A stretch of DNA of 64,000 nt from assembly GCA_900049755.1 (NCBI GenBank), contig LT160592.1, positions 409,836 through 473,835 on the forward strand. Reading direction: 5' to 3'. Source of the DNA: Corynebacterium provencense. Its GTDB lineage: Bacteria > Actinomycetota > Actinomycetes > Mycobacteriales > Mycobacteriaceae. Below, in pieces: positions 53,494 to 62,035 of this stretch (its first letter is position 1; each line of letters opens with the position of its first letter). The translations under genes were made by a program, and so were the position numbers. Below the pieces are notes generated by a model. That model ran no database searches. It saw nothing but the letters and a program-made list of their open reading frames with translations, and was not told the origin of the DNA.

Positions 53494-54297
53494 GTCCCCG
53501 GGGCGCCAGGTGGAGTTGCGTTCGGCGTCCCGGGGACTGTACGCCACCGGTCTGGCCCCCAGCGCCCGCAGTGAGTCGCGGAGCGGCGAGACCGCGTGGT
53601 GCCTGGCCAGCCACACCCCTCCGACCGCAGCGCAGGACGCCAGGTGCAGCAGCAGCCCGACGACGGTCGACGGCTCAAGGTAGCCGAGCACCAGGTCGCG
53701 GGTGGAGAACCCCGCCCCGAACCCCCAGAGTGCGAGGAACACGGGCAACAGACCCGGGGCCGCGCGAGGTCTCCAGGCGCCCCAGATGAGCCCGGCGGCC
53801 AGCGCGAGACGCACTGTCGCGGCATCCACCGACAGTCTCGCGAGCTCCGGGTCACCCGAGTTCGCGACCTCTCCTCCTGCACCGTCCCCTGGTGCTGTGA
53901 ATTCCGGCGCGTCCGGAACTCCCGTGGCCTGCACGAGCAGGATCACGGACCAGGTGATGTACGCCAGTGCCAGAACCACCATCGCGACCCTGCAGAGCAC
54001 CAACGGCAGGGACCGGCTGCGCAGCTGGTGCGACAGACCCGGAGACTGCTCGGCCAGGTCCGCCATCTGGCGGGCCAGTGCCGCGGCGTCACCGGGGCCG
54101 GTGGAATCTGCCGTGGCGGGGTCCACGGCCACGCTCAACCGCAGACGCCGGTTCAGCTCGGCGGCTTCGGCGAACCATTCCCGGCATTCCTGGCAGGCGT
54201 CAAGGTGTGCGTCCACGGCGTCCGGGTCGGTGCCCGCCGGTTCCGGTTCCCCGTCCAGCCGGGCCGACAGTGCGGCCCGCGCCTCATCGTGTTCCAC
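53485..54297 (-). CDS. Zinc-finger (zf-HC2-like) membrane protein
   Basis: 270 residues. The N-terminus, HDEARAALSARLDGE, then HLDACQECREWFAEA, gives the H-x3-C-x2-C pattern of anti-sigma-factor zinc fingers. Helices: PLVLCRVAMVVLALAYITWS, LALAAGLIWGAWR, LPVFLALWGFGAGFS, GLLLHLASCAAVGGVWLA. No sigma factor gene is adjacent, so anti-sigma activity is only a possibility; many corynebacteria carry such a gene near doxX. GTG start 10 bp after the doxX stop, so likely one transcript. The last codons lie within the repeat array. Confidence 0.7.
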   Translation of the reverse strand: MEHDEARAALSARLDGEPEPAGTDPDAVDAHLDACQECREWFAEAAELNRRLRLSVAVDPATADSTGPGDAAALARQMADLAEQSPGLSHQLRSRSLPLVLCRVAMVVLALAYITWSVILLVQATGVPDAPEFTAPGDGAGGEVANSGDPELARLSVDAATVRLALAAGLIWGAWRPRAAPGLLPVFLALWGFGAGFSTRDLVLGYLEPSTVVGLLLHLASCAAVGGVWLARHHAVSPLRDSLRALGARPVAYSPRDAERNSTWRPGDSG

Positions 54298-54307
54298 GGG
54301 GCGTCCC

Positions 54308-54718
54308 TCAGGCGAACCGTGACAGGGCCCGGTCCAGGCTGGCCCTGCCCGAACCGAACACCACGAGGGTCACGCACGCCGCGCAGAGGACGAGGACCAG
54401 CTCGCTGCCTCCCTCGGAGACGAAGAGACCTTTGTCGAGGTGGACGAAGTAGAATGCGGCGACCATGTCGAGAGCCAGCACGCCGGCCGCAGCCGGGGTG
54501 AGCAGGCCGAGGACGAGCATGATTCCCCCGAGTATCTCGACGACCGACACGACCCACGCTGACAGGGTGGGCTGCGGTATGTGGAGTCCCTCCCACTGCG
54601 CGGCGGTGGCGTCGATTCCTGTGCCGAAGGCCTTGTCCCAGCCGTGTGCGACGAATATGACACCGACCACCAGCCGCAGCAGGAACAGGGCGGCGTCTCG
54701 GAGAGCGGGGTTGTTCAT
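54308..54718 (-). CDS. DoxX-family membrane protein
   Basis: 136 residues, four helices: LRDAALFLLRLVVGVIFVAH, LSAWVVSVVEILGGIMLVLG, AAAGVLALDMVAAFYFVHL and SELVLVLCAACVTLVVFG. HGWDKAFG and EILGGIMLVLGLLTP are typical of the DoxX group. In mycobacteria a DoxX protein acts with SodA and SseA in oxidative stress defence; here no such partners are close. First gene of a small unit with the zinc-finger protein. A TAGTCT hexamer lies 9 bp before the ATG. Confidence 0.82.
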   Translation of the reverse strand: MNNPALRDAALFLLRLVVGVIFVAHGWDKAFGTGIDATAAQWEGLHIPQPTLSAWVVSVVEILGGIMLVLGLLTPAAAGVLALDMVAAFYFVHLDKGLFVSEGGSELVLVLCAACVTLVVFGSGRASLDRALSRFA

Positions 54719-54823
54719 GATGGTGTCAGACTACCCGACGCCTCCCCGTCAGCGGCGGCCGACAGACCGGAGCGCAGGACTGTGGTGCCGTGAGCGGGCG
54801 AGCGCACGACCGGATGCACGCTC

Positions 54824-56209
54824 CTAGACGACACGCACGGACAACAACCCGTCTGTCCCGGCACCTGCAGTCCTGATCACGGCACTGTCAGCTCCGTCCC
54901 TGCCGTCCCATTCGGACGTGTCGGCGAAAGTCACGTCGGCGTACCCGAGCTCGGCCAGCTCCGGGTCACTGTCGTCAGTCTCGATGATGACGGCGCCCGG
55001 ACGCCTCAGACGGTCCGGCACCCCGAGCTCCGGGTCCTCCGCGTTGCGCACGCCCAACCGGGCACGGCGCATACGGGCGAGCCGGCGACGTTCGAGGGAG
55101 CGTTCCGCGACGGTCTGTCTGCGCAGCGAGTACAGGTACACGCCGGTCAAGGTGACCGTCGCGACAACCACCGTCCACAGGGCACCACTGACCACCACAG
55201 CGCCGACGAGGGCAAGGAGGGTGACCACGGCCAGTCCGACGAGCACCGCCCTGCGCCGTCGTCCCCGCTGTTCCGCGAGTTCGCGGGAGGCGACAGGGTC
55301 GTAGATTCCCCTGCCACGGCGGGACGCCACGAAGTCGAGGTCGTCCTCCGTGAGTTCCTCGGCACCGAGTTCGTCATCCGGTCCGCCGTACAGTTCTTCG
55401 TCGGAGACGTCGCCTAAACCGTGGACTCGACCGGTGTCCGCGGCCCCGGAGTCACCGCCGACCCCGGTGCGATCCCGGTGGTCCCCGTCGCTGCCGACGG
55501 GCAGGGGATCGTCGTCCGTACCCACGGAGACGTCGATGTCGCCGCCGCGGATGTAGGCGACGTCGATGCTGCTGAACCTCGCGCCACTGCCGGCGGATGC
55601 TGCGGCCCGGTCCGTCACCTCCGGGACTTCCACGGTGTAGTCGGCACCTTCGACGTCACCGTCGACGACAGCGGCACCGTCGGTGTCCCGGACGTCAGCG
55701 CCGTCCGGTTCCGCGACAACGACGGTCTCGTCGGGGGCAGCCCCGTCGACTTCAGTCCCGGCCGTGACATTGTCGCCGGCAACGGCGTCCTCACCCTCAC
55801 CCCGGAACGAGACTTCACGGTCCTCCGCGACTGTGGTGTCCGGCACAGAGCCCGCGCGTACCGGGGCGAACTCCCCGGTGTCGTGATCGTCCAGGGAACG
55901 GTAGGTGACGACGTCACCGTCGATGACTGCGGGTACCGCCTCATCGCGGGTGTCGTCGATGACGACCTGCTCAGGTTCAGCCTCGACCAGCTCCACCGTG
56001 GCATCCTGGTCGGAGTGGTACAGGCTCTCCGCCGGCAACGGCCGTCGCCGTGGACGGGTGATCCCCGTGCCCCCCTCGTGCACCACCCTCGTCTCTGACA
56101 ACGCCTTCGAAGTTCGCCGCACAGGGGTCTGACGACGGACGAACAGCGTGGTGACGATGAGGAGCCACACCACGCCGATCAGGATCACGGAACTGAGGGA
56201 GCTGGACAC
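54824..56209 (-). CDS. glpR: GlpR/SepX-like membrane receptor of the gephyrin-like protein Glp
   Basis: 461 residues from GTG 56209 (MSSSLSSVILIGVVWLLI). One N-terminal helix (about 4-24), RRQTPVRRTSKALSETRVV, then a ~300-residue acidic Asp/Glu/Val/Thr-rich linker, two helices (AVLVGLAVVTLLALVGAVVV and TVVVATVTLTGVYLYSLRRQ), and a conserved basic end (AERSLERRRLARMRRARLG) with a short C-domain. This layout and the position near glp and galU match GlpR, which in C. glutamicum recruits Glp and links FtsZ to Wag31; SepX is the Streptomyces counterpart. Functional assignment rests on synteny and topology. Weak GAGGAA before the GTG. Confidence 0.75.
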   Translation of the reverse strand: MSSSLSSVILIGVVWLLIVTTLFVRRQTPVRRTSKALSETRVVHEGGTGITRPRRRPLPAESLYHSDQDATVELVEAEPEQVVIDDTRDEAVPAVIDGDVVTYRSLDDHDTGEFAPVRAGSVPDTTVAEDREVSFRGEGEDAVAGDNVTAGTEVDGAAPDETVVVAEPDGADVRDTDGAAVVDGDVEGADYTVEVPEVTDRAAASAGSGARFSSIDVAYIRGGDIDVSVGTDDDPLPVGSDGDHRDRTGVGGDSGAADTGRVHGLGDVSDEELYGGPDDELGAEELTEDDLDFVASRRGRGIYDPVASRELAEQRGRRRRAVLVGLAVVTLLALVGAVVVSGALWTVVVATVTLTGVYLYSLRRQTVAERSLERRRLARMRRARLGVRNAEDPELGVPDRLRRPGAVIIETDDSDPELAELGYADVTFADTSEWDGRDGADSAVIRTAGAGTDGLLSVRVV

Positions 56210-56442
56210 GGGGGACGTATTCCTCTCACCGGGGGCACTGGGACAGCATGCTGCACCGGATCTGACCCGGCGCGGCAACGCGGTGCCACTGAGCGTACGT
56301 GCATCTTCGACGCACCGTGTCAGGCGCGCCGGAAGATCTGCCGATCAGTGTGACTGACGGTGCCGGAGAGGCGGCCGGGGAAGGCGGCGGGCAGGCTGCC
56401 ACCACCGGGCGCGCACCACCGGGCCCGCACCACCGGACACTG

Positions 56443-57081
56443 TCACGGTGCAGGCAGGACTCCGGCTCTCTGGAGTCCCGCCAGAACGCCCCCGGCAGTC
56501 TCCTCGACCGTCTGCGCGACGAGGATGTGGTCACGCCACTGCCCGTTGATGTGAAGGTTGCGCCGGAGACGCCCCTCCTCCCGGTAGCCGGTGCGCGCGA
56601 GGACGGCACGCGAGGCAGCGTTGTCCTCCATGACCGTGGCCTCCACCCGGTGCATACCGACATGCCTCATGGCGTGGTCGGTGCCCAGTGCCACGGCCGC
56701 TGTCGCCACACCCCTGCCGGAGTAGCCCGAATAGACCCAGTACCCGATCCAGCAGCTGCACACCACACCGTGCTGGACGTTACCGAGGGTCAACTGTCCG
56801 GCGAACTCCCCGTCGACGTCGACAGCGAACGGCAGGACCGTGCCCTGGCGGGCCATCTTCAGCAGCCCCCGTACGGTGGCCCGCCAGGCCTGGTCCGTGT
56901 GGGAGTCCCGCCACTGGCCGGGCACCGTCGGTTCCACCGGACGCAGCAGCCTCTCGTCTGCGACCCGGTACCGTGACCAGAGTTCCCCGTCCCTGCGGTG
57001 CAGAGGGCGCAGCTGAACAGCCCCCGCAGCCGTCGCCGCCCGGGGAGTGCGGGCCGGCCAACCGGGATGACGGTCAATCAT
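56443..57081 (-). CDS. rimJ: GNAT acetyltransferase, RimJ-like
   Basis: 212 residues. VQLRPLHRRDGELW, GQLTLGNVQHGVVCSCWIGYWV, GYSGRGVATAAVALGTDHAM (acetyl-CoA loop) and HRVEATVMEDNAASRAVLARTGYREEG define the GNAT fold of ribosomal-protein N-acetyltransferases. Its true target is not known. It lies 6 bp after glp and thus in one operon with it, as in C. glutamicum. The following 233 bp up to glpR carry no gene. Confidence 0.88.
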   Translation of the reverse strand: MIDRHPGWPARTPRAATAAGAVQLRPLHRRDGELWSRYRVADERLLRPVEPTVPGQWRDSHTDQAWRATVRGLLKMARQGTVLPFAVDVDGEFAGQLTLGNVQHGVVCSCWIGYWVYSGYSGRGVATAAVALGTDHAMRHVGMHRVEATVMEDNAASRAVLARTGYREEGRLRRNLHINGQWRDHILVAQTVEETAGGVLAGLQRAGVLPAP

Positions 57082-57087
57082 CGCCGG

Positions 57088-58395
57088 TCACGCACGGTTG
57101 GAAAGAAACATGACGTCAACCACTTCACCGGGTTCAACGTAGCTTCGGTCACCCGGAAGAACAACCAGACAGTTCGCCTGCCCGTGACTGCCCAGCAGAT
57201 GTGTCGGCTCTCCACCGCCCCCGGCACCGAGCGGATCGACGAGGAACTCCCGTGTCCCCCGGTCCCGCATCAGCTGTCCCCGCAGGTAACCGGTGCGTCC
57301 CGGCGCCGACTCGATCGCAGCCACTGTTCTGGCGGTCACCTTGCGCCGGAAGACCTCCCGACGACCGCGGAGAATCTGGATCAGAGGCCGGACCAGAACC
57401 TCGAAGGAGACCAGAGCAGCACTGGGGTTCCCCGGCAACAGGAAAGTCGGTATACGGTCCGCACCCAGGGTCCCGAAGCCCTGCACCGAACCGGGGTGCA
57501 TCGCGACCCGGGAGATCTCCAGGTCCCCCAGCTCGCCGAGGACATCCCGCAGCCGGTCGCTGGCGGCTCCCCCCACACCACCGGCGATGACCACGATCTC
57601 AGACCGGATGAGCTGGCCCTCGACAGTGTCCCGCAACCTCCGCGGTTCACCGCTGAGAATCCCGACCCGGTTGACGTCAGCCCCCGCCTCACGGCCGGCG
57701 GCCGCCAGGGCATAGGAGTTCACGTCATAGATCTGGCCGAGACCCGGATCACGGTCGATGTCAACAAGTTCAGGACCGAAGGACAGGACGGAAACCCGGG
57801 GGCGGGGGTACACCAGCACCTTCGCACGACCGATCCCGGCGAGCAGTCCCACCTGGGCGGCACCGATCACCGCCCCCTCCTCCACGACAACGTCACCGGG
57901 CTGGACATCGGACCCTGCCCGGTGGACGAACTGGCCGGGCCTCAGAGGCTCGAGAGGGCTGATCCTGCGCCCCACGGTCTCCGCCCAGTCCAGGGGAAGC
58001 ACAGCATCCGCAAGTGTCGGCAGCGGGGCACCCGTCTGCACCCGTACCGCCTGCCTCGGCTGCAGCCTCACCGGACGGTGGGACCCTGCGGTCACCTCAC
58101 CGACGACAGGCAGGGCCACCGGCACGGGCTGCCCGGCGTCCCCGCCCTCCGCTTCCCCGGCGGCCGAACCTCCTGCACCGGGAACTGAGTCGCCACCGGC
58201 ACGGGAGTGACGGACGTCAACCGCGCGCACCGCGTAACCGTCGACGGCCGCCTGGTTGAAACCGGGCAGACTCGTCTCCGACTCGACGCGTTCGGCACAA
58301 CGGAGACCCAGAGCCTCGGACACCGCCGTACGAACCGGTTCCGGGGTCACCGCGGCGGCTGTCACCGCAGCCAACTGCTCCTCAACGGTCTTCAC
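57088..58395 (-). CDS. glp: Gephyrin-like MoeA protein (Glp)
   Basis: 435 residues from GTG 58395 (MKTVEEQLAAVTAAAV), chosen for GAGGA upstream; a GTG at 58473 would add 26 residues. MoeA domains: LPGFNQAAVDGYAVRAVDV, RVQTGAPLPTLADAVLP, GDVVVEEGAVIGAAQVGLLA, the MPT-binding core VLSFGPELVD..DVNSYALAA, VVIAGGVGGAASDRL, FLLPGNPSAALVSFEVLVRP. The usual S-x-G-D-E/L motif reads SFGPELVD and GGVS-V/G reads GGVGGA, so molybdenum insertion activity is doubtful, in line with the C. glutamicum Glp that acts in cell division with FtsZ and GlpR. Operon glp-rimJ; galU stands upstream. Confidence 0.82.
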   Translation of the reverse strand: MKTVEEQLAAVTAAAVTPEPVRTAVSEALGLRCAERVESETSLPGFNQAAVDGYAVRAVDVRHSRAGGDSVPGAGGSAAGEAEGGDAGQPVPVALPVVGEVTAGSHRPVRLQPRQAVRVQTGAPLPTLADAVLPLDWAETVGRRISPLEPLRPGQFVHRAGSDVQPGDVVVEEGAVIGAAQVGLLAGIGRAKVLVYPRPRVSVLSFGPELVDIDRDPGLGQIYDVNSYALAAAGREAGADVNRVGILSGEPRRLRDTVEGQLIRSEIVVIAGGVGGAASDRLRDVLGELGDLEISRVAMHPGSVQGFGTLGADRIPTFLLPGNPSAALVSFEVLVRPLIQILRGRREVFRRKVTARTVAAIESAPGRTGYLRGQLMRDRGTREFLVDPLGAGGGGEPTHLLGSHGQANCLVVLPGDRSYVEPGEVVDVMFLSNRA

Positions 58396-58529
58396 TGTCC
58401 TCAAACTTTCTCCGGGAGCCACCGACGGAAACTCCCTGGGGAAGCCTCCGGCCGGGTCATCCGCGGCCGTCACCGACTGTCAGCGGACGTCGGGGTCCGC
58501 CTGTGAACCCATCCTAGAGAGAAGCCCCG

Positions 58530-59504
58530 TCAGTCCGTGACGCCGGCATAGGACACGGCGTCCTCCGACAGTCGCGAGGTCAGCCACTCCTGCAGGGACG
58601 GTCCGTACGCCGGGTCGTTGAGTGCGAAGTCCACACACGCCCTGATGAACCCACCCGGGTTGCCGAGGTCGTGGCGGCCGCCCCGGTGGATGTAGACGTG
58701 CACCGGATGCCCCTCCCCGATGAGCAGGGCGATGGCGTCAGTGATCTGGATCTCTCCGCCCTTACCGGGCTCGGTGCGCCTCAGGGCGTCGAAGATCGAG
58801 CGGTCCAGCAGGTAACGGCCGGTGGCGACAATGTTCGACGGTGCGTCGGCAACGTCCGGCTTCTCGACCATTCCGGTGACCCTGCGGACAGTGGGGTCCC
58901 CGTCCCCGGCGTCCGCGATCTCGAACACGCCGTAGTTGGAGACGTCCTCCTCAGGCACCTCGAACCCGCACAGGACCGTGCCCCCGTAACGTCGCCTGAT
59001 CCGGGCCATCTCGTTCATCACACCGAACGGGAGGACAAGGTCGTCGGGCAGCATCACGGCGAAGCAGTCCTCGTCATCGTCGAGGGTGCTCTCGGCACAT
59101 GCGATGGCGTGGCCCAGGCCCAGAGGACGTTCCTGGTTCACCGACACCGCGTTGATCATCCCGTTGACCGCCCTGACCTTCTCCAGCTGGTCGGTCTTCC
59201 CCCTGGCCTCCAGCGTCTCCTCGAGGAGCTCGTCCCTGTCGAAGAACGCCATCACACCCTGTTTGCGGGGGGCGGTGACCACCGCCAGACGGGTGGCTCC
59301 GGCCTGCGCGGCTTCACGGGCGATCAGTTCGATCCCGGGGGTGTCGACCACCGGGAGCAGCTCCTTGGGGACGGTCTTGGTCGCGGGGAGGAACCTGGTA
59401 CCCAGGCCGGCCGCCGGAACGACGACGGTCCTCAGGGCCACGGCCGGGGCTTCCCCGACCGGAGCGGACGCCGTCGGAGCTTGGAGAGTTTCATCAGCAG
59501 TCAT
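58530..59504 (-). CDS. galU: UTP-glucose-1-phosphate uridylyltransferase
   Basis: Makes UDP-glucose for trehalose, glycogen and cell-envelope sugars. 324 residues. VVVPAAGLGTRFLPATKTVPKELLP with the catalytic Lys and Arg, VVTAPRKQGVMAFFDRD, PLGLGHAIACAE, FAVMLPDDLVLP, VTGMVEKPDVADAPSNIVATGRYLLD, GEIQITDAI, YIHRGGRHDLGNPGGFIRACVD. ATG 59504 has a TACTCT hexamer 8 bp upstream. Divergent from fthC. Confidence 0.95.
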   Translation of the reverse strand: MTADETLQAPTASAPVGEAPAVALRTVVVPAAGLGTRFLPATKTVPKELLPVVDTPGIELIAREAAQAGATRLAVVTAPRKQGVMAFFDRDELLEETLEARGKTDQLEKVRAVNGMINAVSVNQERPLGLGHAIACAESTLDDDEDCFAVMLPDDLVLPFGVMNEMARIRRRYGGTVLCGFEVPEEDVSNYGVFEIADAGDGDPTVRRVTGMVEKPDVADAPSNIVATGRYLLDRSIFDALRRTEPGKGGEIQITDAIALLIGEGHPVHVYIHRGGRHDLGNPGGFIRACVDFALNDPAYGPSLQEWLTSRLSEDAVSYAGVTD

Positions 59505-59512
59505 GTGTCTGA

Positions 59513-59518
59513 AGAGTA
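59513..59518 (-). promoter_or_regulatory. -10 hexamer TACTCT of galU (leaderless type)
   Basis: TACTCT ends 8 bp before the galU ATG. Confidence 0.45.
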
Positions 59519-59715
59519 CCGGTCCGGACGATCACGGGTGTGACCGATACTGTCTGAACCCCCTGTTTCCAGGTTTCTCCCACCGTCATGCTTCGTTTTC
59601 AACAGGTGGGACACCCCCGTCCGGGGTTCATCCGCGCGTCGCCCCCACCGGTGGGGGCGACGTCCGCATTCGCCGGGGACAGGCCGGCAGAGGCCACCGA
59701 CGATCCCTGACCGTC

Positions 59716-59721
59716 TATGGT
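59716..59721 (+). promoter_or_regulatory. -10 hexamer TATGGT of fthC (leaderless type)
   Basis: TATGGT is followed by 7 bp and the ATG at 59729. It favours that ATG over the one at 59717. Confidence 0.4.
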
Positions 59722-59728
59722 CGGAGAC

Positions 59729-60451
59729 ATGGAGAACACCGCCGAGGTCGCCGCAGCCAAGTCGGCCCTGCGGACCCGTGTACGCCGGCTCCGGAACCTC
59801 CGCGTCCGTTCCGGGGGGCACCCGGGGGAGCCGGTCCCTCGAAGGGTCCGCGATGACGCCATCGTCTCGCACCTCATTGAAGAGCTTGACCGTCGGGATC
59901 CGGCGCGTACCGGCGCCGTGGGCGCGTACTCCCCCCTCCCCGGCGAGCCCGGGGGATCAGACCTTCCGGAACAGCTGGCCCGTACCGGGCGGGAAGTGTG
60001 GCTTCCTGTCGTCGACGCACCCGGAGAAGAGCTGAGGTGGGCCCGCTGGCGGGGGGACGCCGCCAGCCGTACCGGCGCGTACGGTATCCGGGAGCCTGCC
60101 CCGGGCAACGACGACGCCGCCGGCCCCGCAGGAGGCTGGGCAGCTGACATCTCCGCAGCTGCCGATGTCACTGCCCGGTCACTGCTCCCCGGACTGGTAT
60201 GCCTACTCATTCCCTGTCTTGCGGTCGGACCGGACGGGGTCCGCCTTGGTCAGGGTGGAGGATTCTATGACCGTTCTCTTGTTTCAATCCCACCGGACGG
60301 CTCAGAACATGGCAAACTGTTGGCCTGCGTGGACCATGAGGAGTTCGGGATCCCCGTCCCAGGGACGGACCTCGACGTCACAGTCCCCGCGGTGGTCACC
60401 GACACGGGCGTGTTCCCCACCGGTCGACCGGCCGACCACCGGCACCCCTGA
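59729..60451 (+). CDS. fthC: 5-formyltetrahydrofolate cyclo-ligase
   Basis: Returns 5-formyl-THF to 5,10-methenyl-THF with ATP. 240 residues from MENTAEVAAAKSALRTRVRRLR, where the basic N-terminal helix binds phosphate. GAYSPLPGEPGGSDLP, VWLPVVDAPGEELRW, GAYGIREP, LIPCLAVGPDGVRLGQGGGFYDRSL (glycine-rich ATP site) and DHEEFGIPVPGTDLDVTVPAVVTD complete the family. Upstream of mscL, the order kept in corynebacteria. A segment of about 25 residues, GNDDAAGPAGGWAADISAAA, is more than most members have. Confidence 0.9.
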   Translation: MENTAEVAAAKSALRTRVRRLRNLRVRSGGHPGEPVPRRVRDDAIVSHLIEELDRRDPARTGAVGAYSPLPGEPGGSDLPEQLARTGREVWLPVVDAPGEELRWARWRGDAASRTGAYGIREPAPGNDDAAGPAGGWAADISAAADVTARSLLPGLVCLLIPCLAVGPDGVRLGQGGGFYDRSLVSIPPDGSEHGKLLACVDHEEFGIPVPGTDLDVTVPAVVTDTGVFPTGRPADHRHP

Positions 60452-60476
60452 TTTCCACCGATCCGAGGAGGATCCC

Positions 60477-60965
60477 ATGCTCAAAGGTTTCAAAGACTTC
60501 ATCATGCGTGGCAACGTCATCGAACTTGCCACCGGTGTCATCATCGGTTCCGCGTTCACCGCGATCGTCACGGCGCTGACGAACAACCTGATCCAGCCGA
60601 TCATCAACGTCTTCGGCGGTGGCGGAGACGTCGAGGGACTCGCCTGGAGGCTGAAGGCCGGCGACGCCTCGACGACGATCGATCTCGGCGCGATCATCAC
60701 CGCGGTGATCAACTTCCTCATCATCGCCGCCGTCGTGTACTTCATCATCGTCATGCCGATCAACCGCATGGCCGAGCTCTCGGCGAAGCGTAAGGGCCAG
60801 GACACTGAGGAGGCCACCACCCTCTCCGAAGCCGATCTGCTCATCGAGATCCGCGACCTTCTGGCCGCCCAGAACGGCATTCCCACCCGCTCCAACGATG
60901 TCGACGGCACCGGCGAATCCGGCACCACCGGCACCGCCGAGACAGGACGCCACTCAGCGCAGTAG
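60477..60965 (+). CDS. mscL: Large-conductance mechanosensitive channel
   Basis: Pentameric pore that releases solutes on osmotic downshock. 162 residues from ATG 60477. MLKGFKDFIMRGNVIELATGVIIG and AFTAIVTALTNNLIQPIINVF form helix 1 with the gate; the loop is followed by helix 2 (IITAVINFLIIAAVVYFIIV) and the cytoplasmic helix LSEADLLIEIRDLLAAQNG. The last 25 residues are polar, Thr/Gly-rich. GAGGAGG precedes the start. 25 bp after fthC, so one operon. A strong hairpin follows. Confidence 0.95.
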   Translation: MLKGFKDFIMRGNVIELATGVIIGSAFTAIVTALTNNLIQPIINVFGGGGDVEGLAWRLKAGDASTTIDLGAIITAVINFLIIAAVVYFIIVMPINRMAELSAKRKGQDTEEATTLSEADLLIEIRDLLAAQNGIPTRSNDVDGTGESGTTGTAETGRHSAQ

Positions 60966-61101
60966 GCGGTACCACGGGAGCGACGCCCAGGTCACTGACT
61001 CCCCGCCCCGAGCTCCCGCACCCACGGCAAGCTCCTTTCACCAGTGGGGCGGGCGCTGCTCCTGCCAGAACCTGTCAGTGAAATGCCCGTCCTCGACGCC
61101 A

Positions 61102-61134
61102 CCCCCGGCACCCCTCCTCAGGGAGGCCCGGGGG
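61102..61134. terminator. Strong two-part hairpin between mscL and mog
   Basis: CCCCCGG/CCGGGGG forms the outer stem and CCTCC/GGAGG the inner stem with a TCAG loop, followed by TTCTGTGTGT. It lies in the 293-bp gap between convergent mscL and mog, where nothing else is seen. Confidence 0.65.
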
Positions 61135-61258
61135 TTCTGTGTGTCGTGATGGGCTTTCCCGAGGACGCCGGTTCCACGCCTGCGACGCCGGCCACGTGGA
61201 CTGTCCACGGACAACTGCCTCCCGGAATCCGTCGGGGACCCTGTCCCGCGCTCCCCGG

Positions 61259-61945
61259 TCACGCCTGGTTCAGCTCGCCGATGACGTACCGGGCGAGAGG
61301 ACAGAGAGTGGCCATGCCGTCACGGATGGCAGACCGGGAAGAGGCCAGGTTCACCACCACAGTTGACCCGGACACTCCCGCGACCCCCCGGGACAGTCCA
61401 CCGTCGATGGCGTTACATGCCAGGGCCGAGGCCCGCAGCGCCTGAGAAAGACCCGGAATCCTCTTGTCGAGGACCTTCTTCGTCGCCTCCGGCGTCATGT
61501 CCCGGGGACCCGCACCTGTACCCCCTACCGTGATCACCAGGTCTGCTCCCCCCACGACCGCGGTCTCCAGTGCCTGACGCACACTGGCCTGCGAGGACTC
61601 GACAGTCAGGACCGCGTCCACCATGAAATCTTCTTCGGCGAGGAGTTCCGCCACCAGCTCACCGGACTGGTCGCCCGGGGCGATCTGGTCGCTGACCAGG
61701 ACGACCAACGCATGCAGCAGGGAATGCCGGGTTGCTCTGGCGTCCCGCCGGTCCTCCTGCTCGTCCAGGCTGAGGAAGACTTCGTCCCCGGGTTCGGTGA
61801 CCTCGGCGTCCAACCTGTCGTAGGACGCCTGCTCGTCAGGCGCCAGGTCCTCGATCCCCCGGACCCGCAGGATGTCGTCCACCCGCTTCCCGGATTCGTC
61901 GGTGTGCTCTGCCCGGGCTGAGGTACCCAGGAATCCCTCTGTCAT
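61259..61945 (-). CDS. mog: MogA/MoaB-family molybdopterin protein
   Basis: 228 residues. The MPT-binding domain starts near residue 78 (HALVVLVSDQIAPGDQSGEL) and has ALETAVVGGADLVITVGGTG, AGPRDMTPEATKKVLDKRIP, SRGVAGVSGSTVVVNLASS. It would adenylylate molybdopterin in molybdenum cofactor synthesis. Ahead of it stands a ~75-residue acidic region (VDDILRVRGIEDLAPDEQAS) that ordinary MogA/MoaB proteins lack. ATG with GAGGAAGG upstream. It is downstream of htrA with 90 bp between them, an AT-rich gap that may hold a promoter. No other cofactor genes are in the window apart from the gephyrin-like glp. Confidence 0.85.
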   Translation of the reverse strand: MTEGFLGTSARAEHTDESGKRVDDILRVRGIEDLAPDEQASYDRLDAEVTEPGDEVFLSLDEQEDRRDARATRHSLLHALVVLVSDQIAPGDQSGELVAELLAEEDFMVDAVLTVESSQASVRQALETAVVGGADLVITVGGTGAGPRDMTPEATKKVLDKRIPGLSQALRASALACNAIDGGLSRGVAGVSGSTVVVNLASSRSAIRDGMATLCPLARYVIGELNQA

Positions 61946-62035
61946 CTCGACCTTCCTCGCCGATGTCCGGTGCCGCCGGAACGGCCCAACGACCGACCGT
62001 GCGACCTTTCATGGAACTTAATATATCTGACCATA

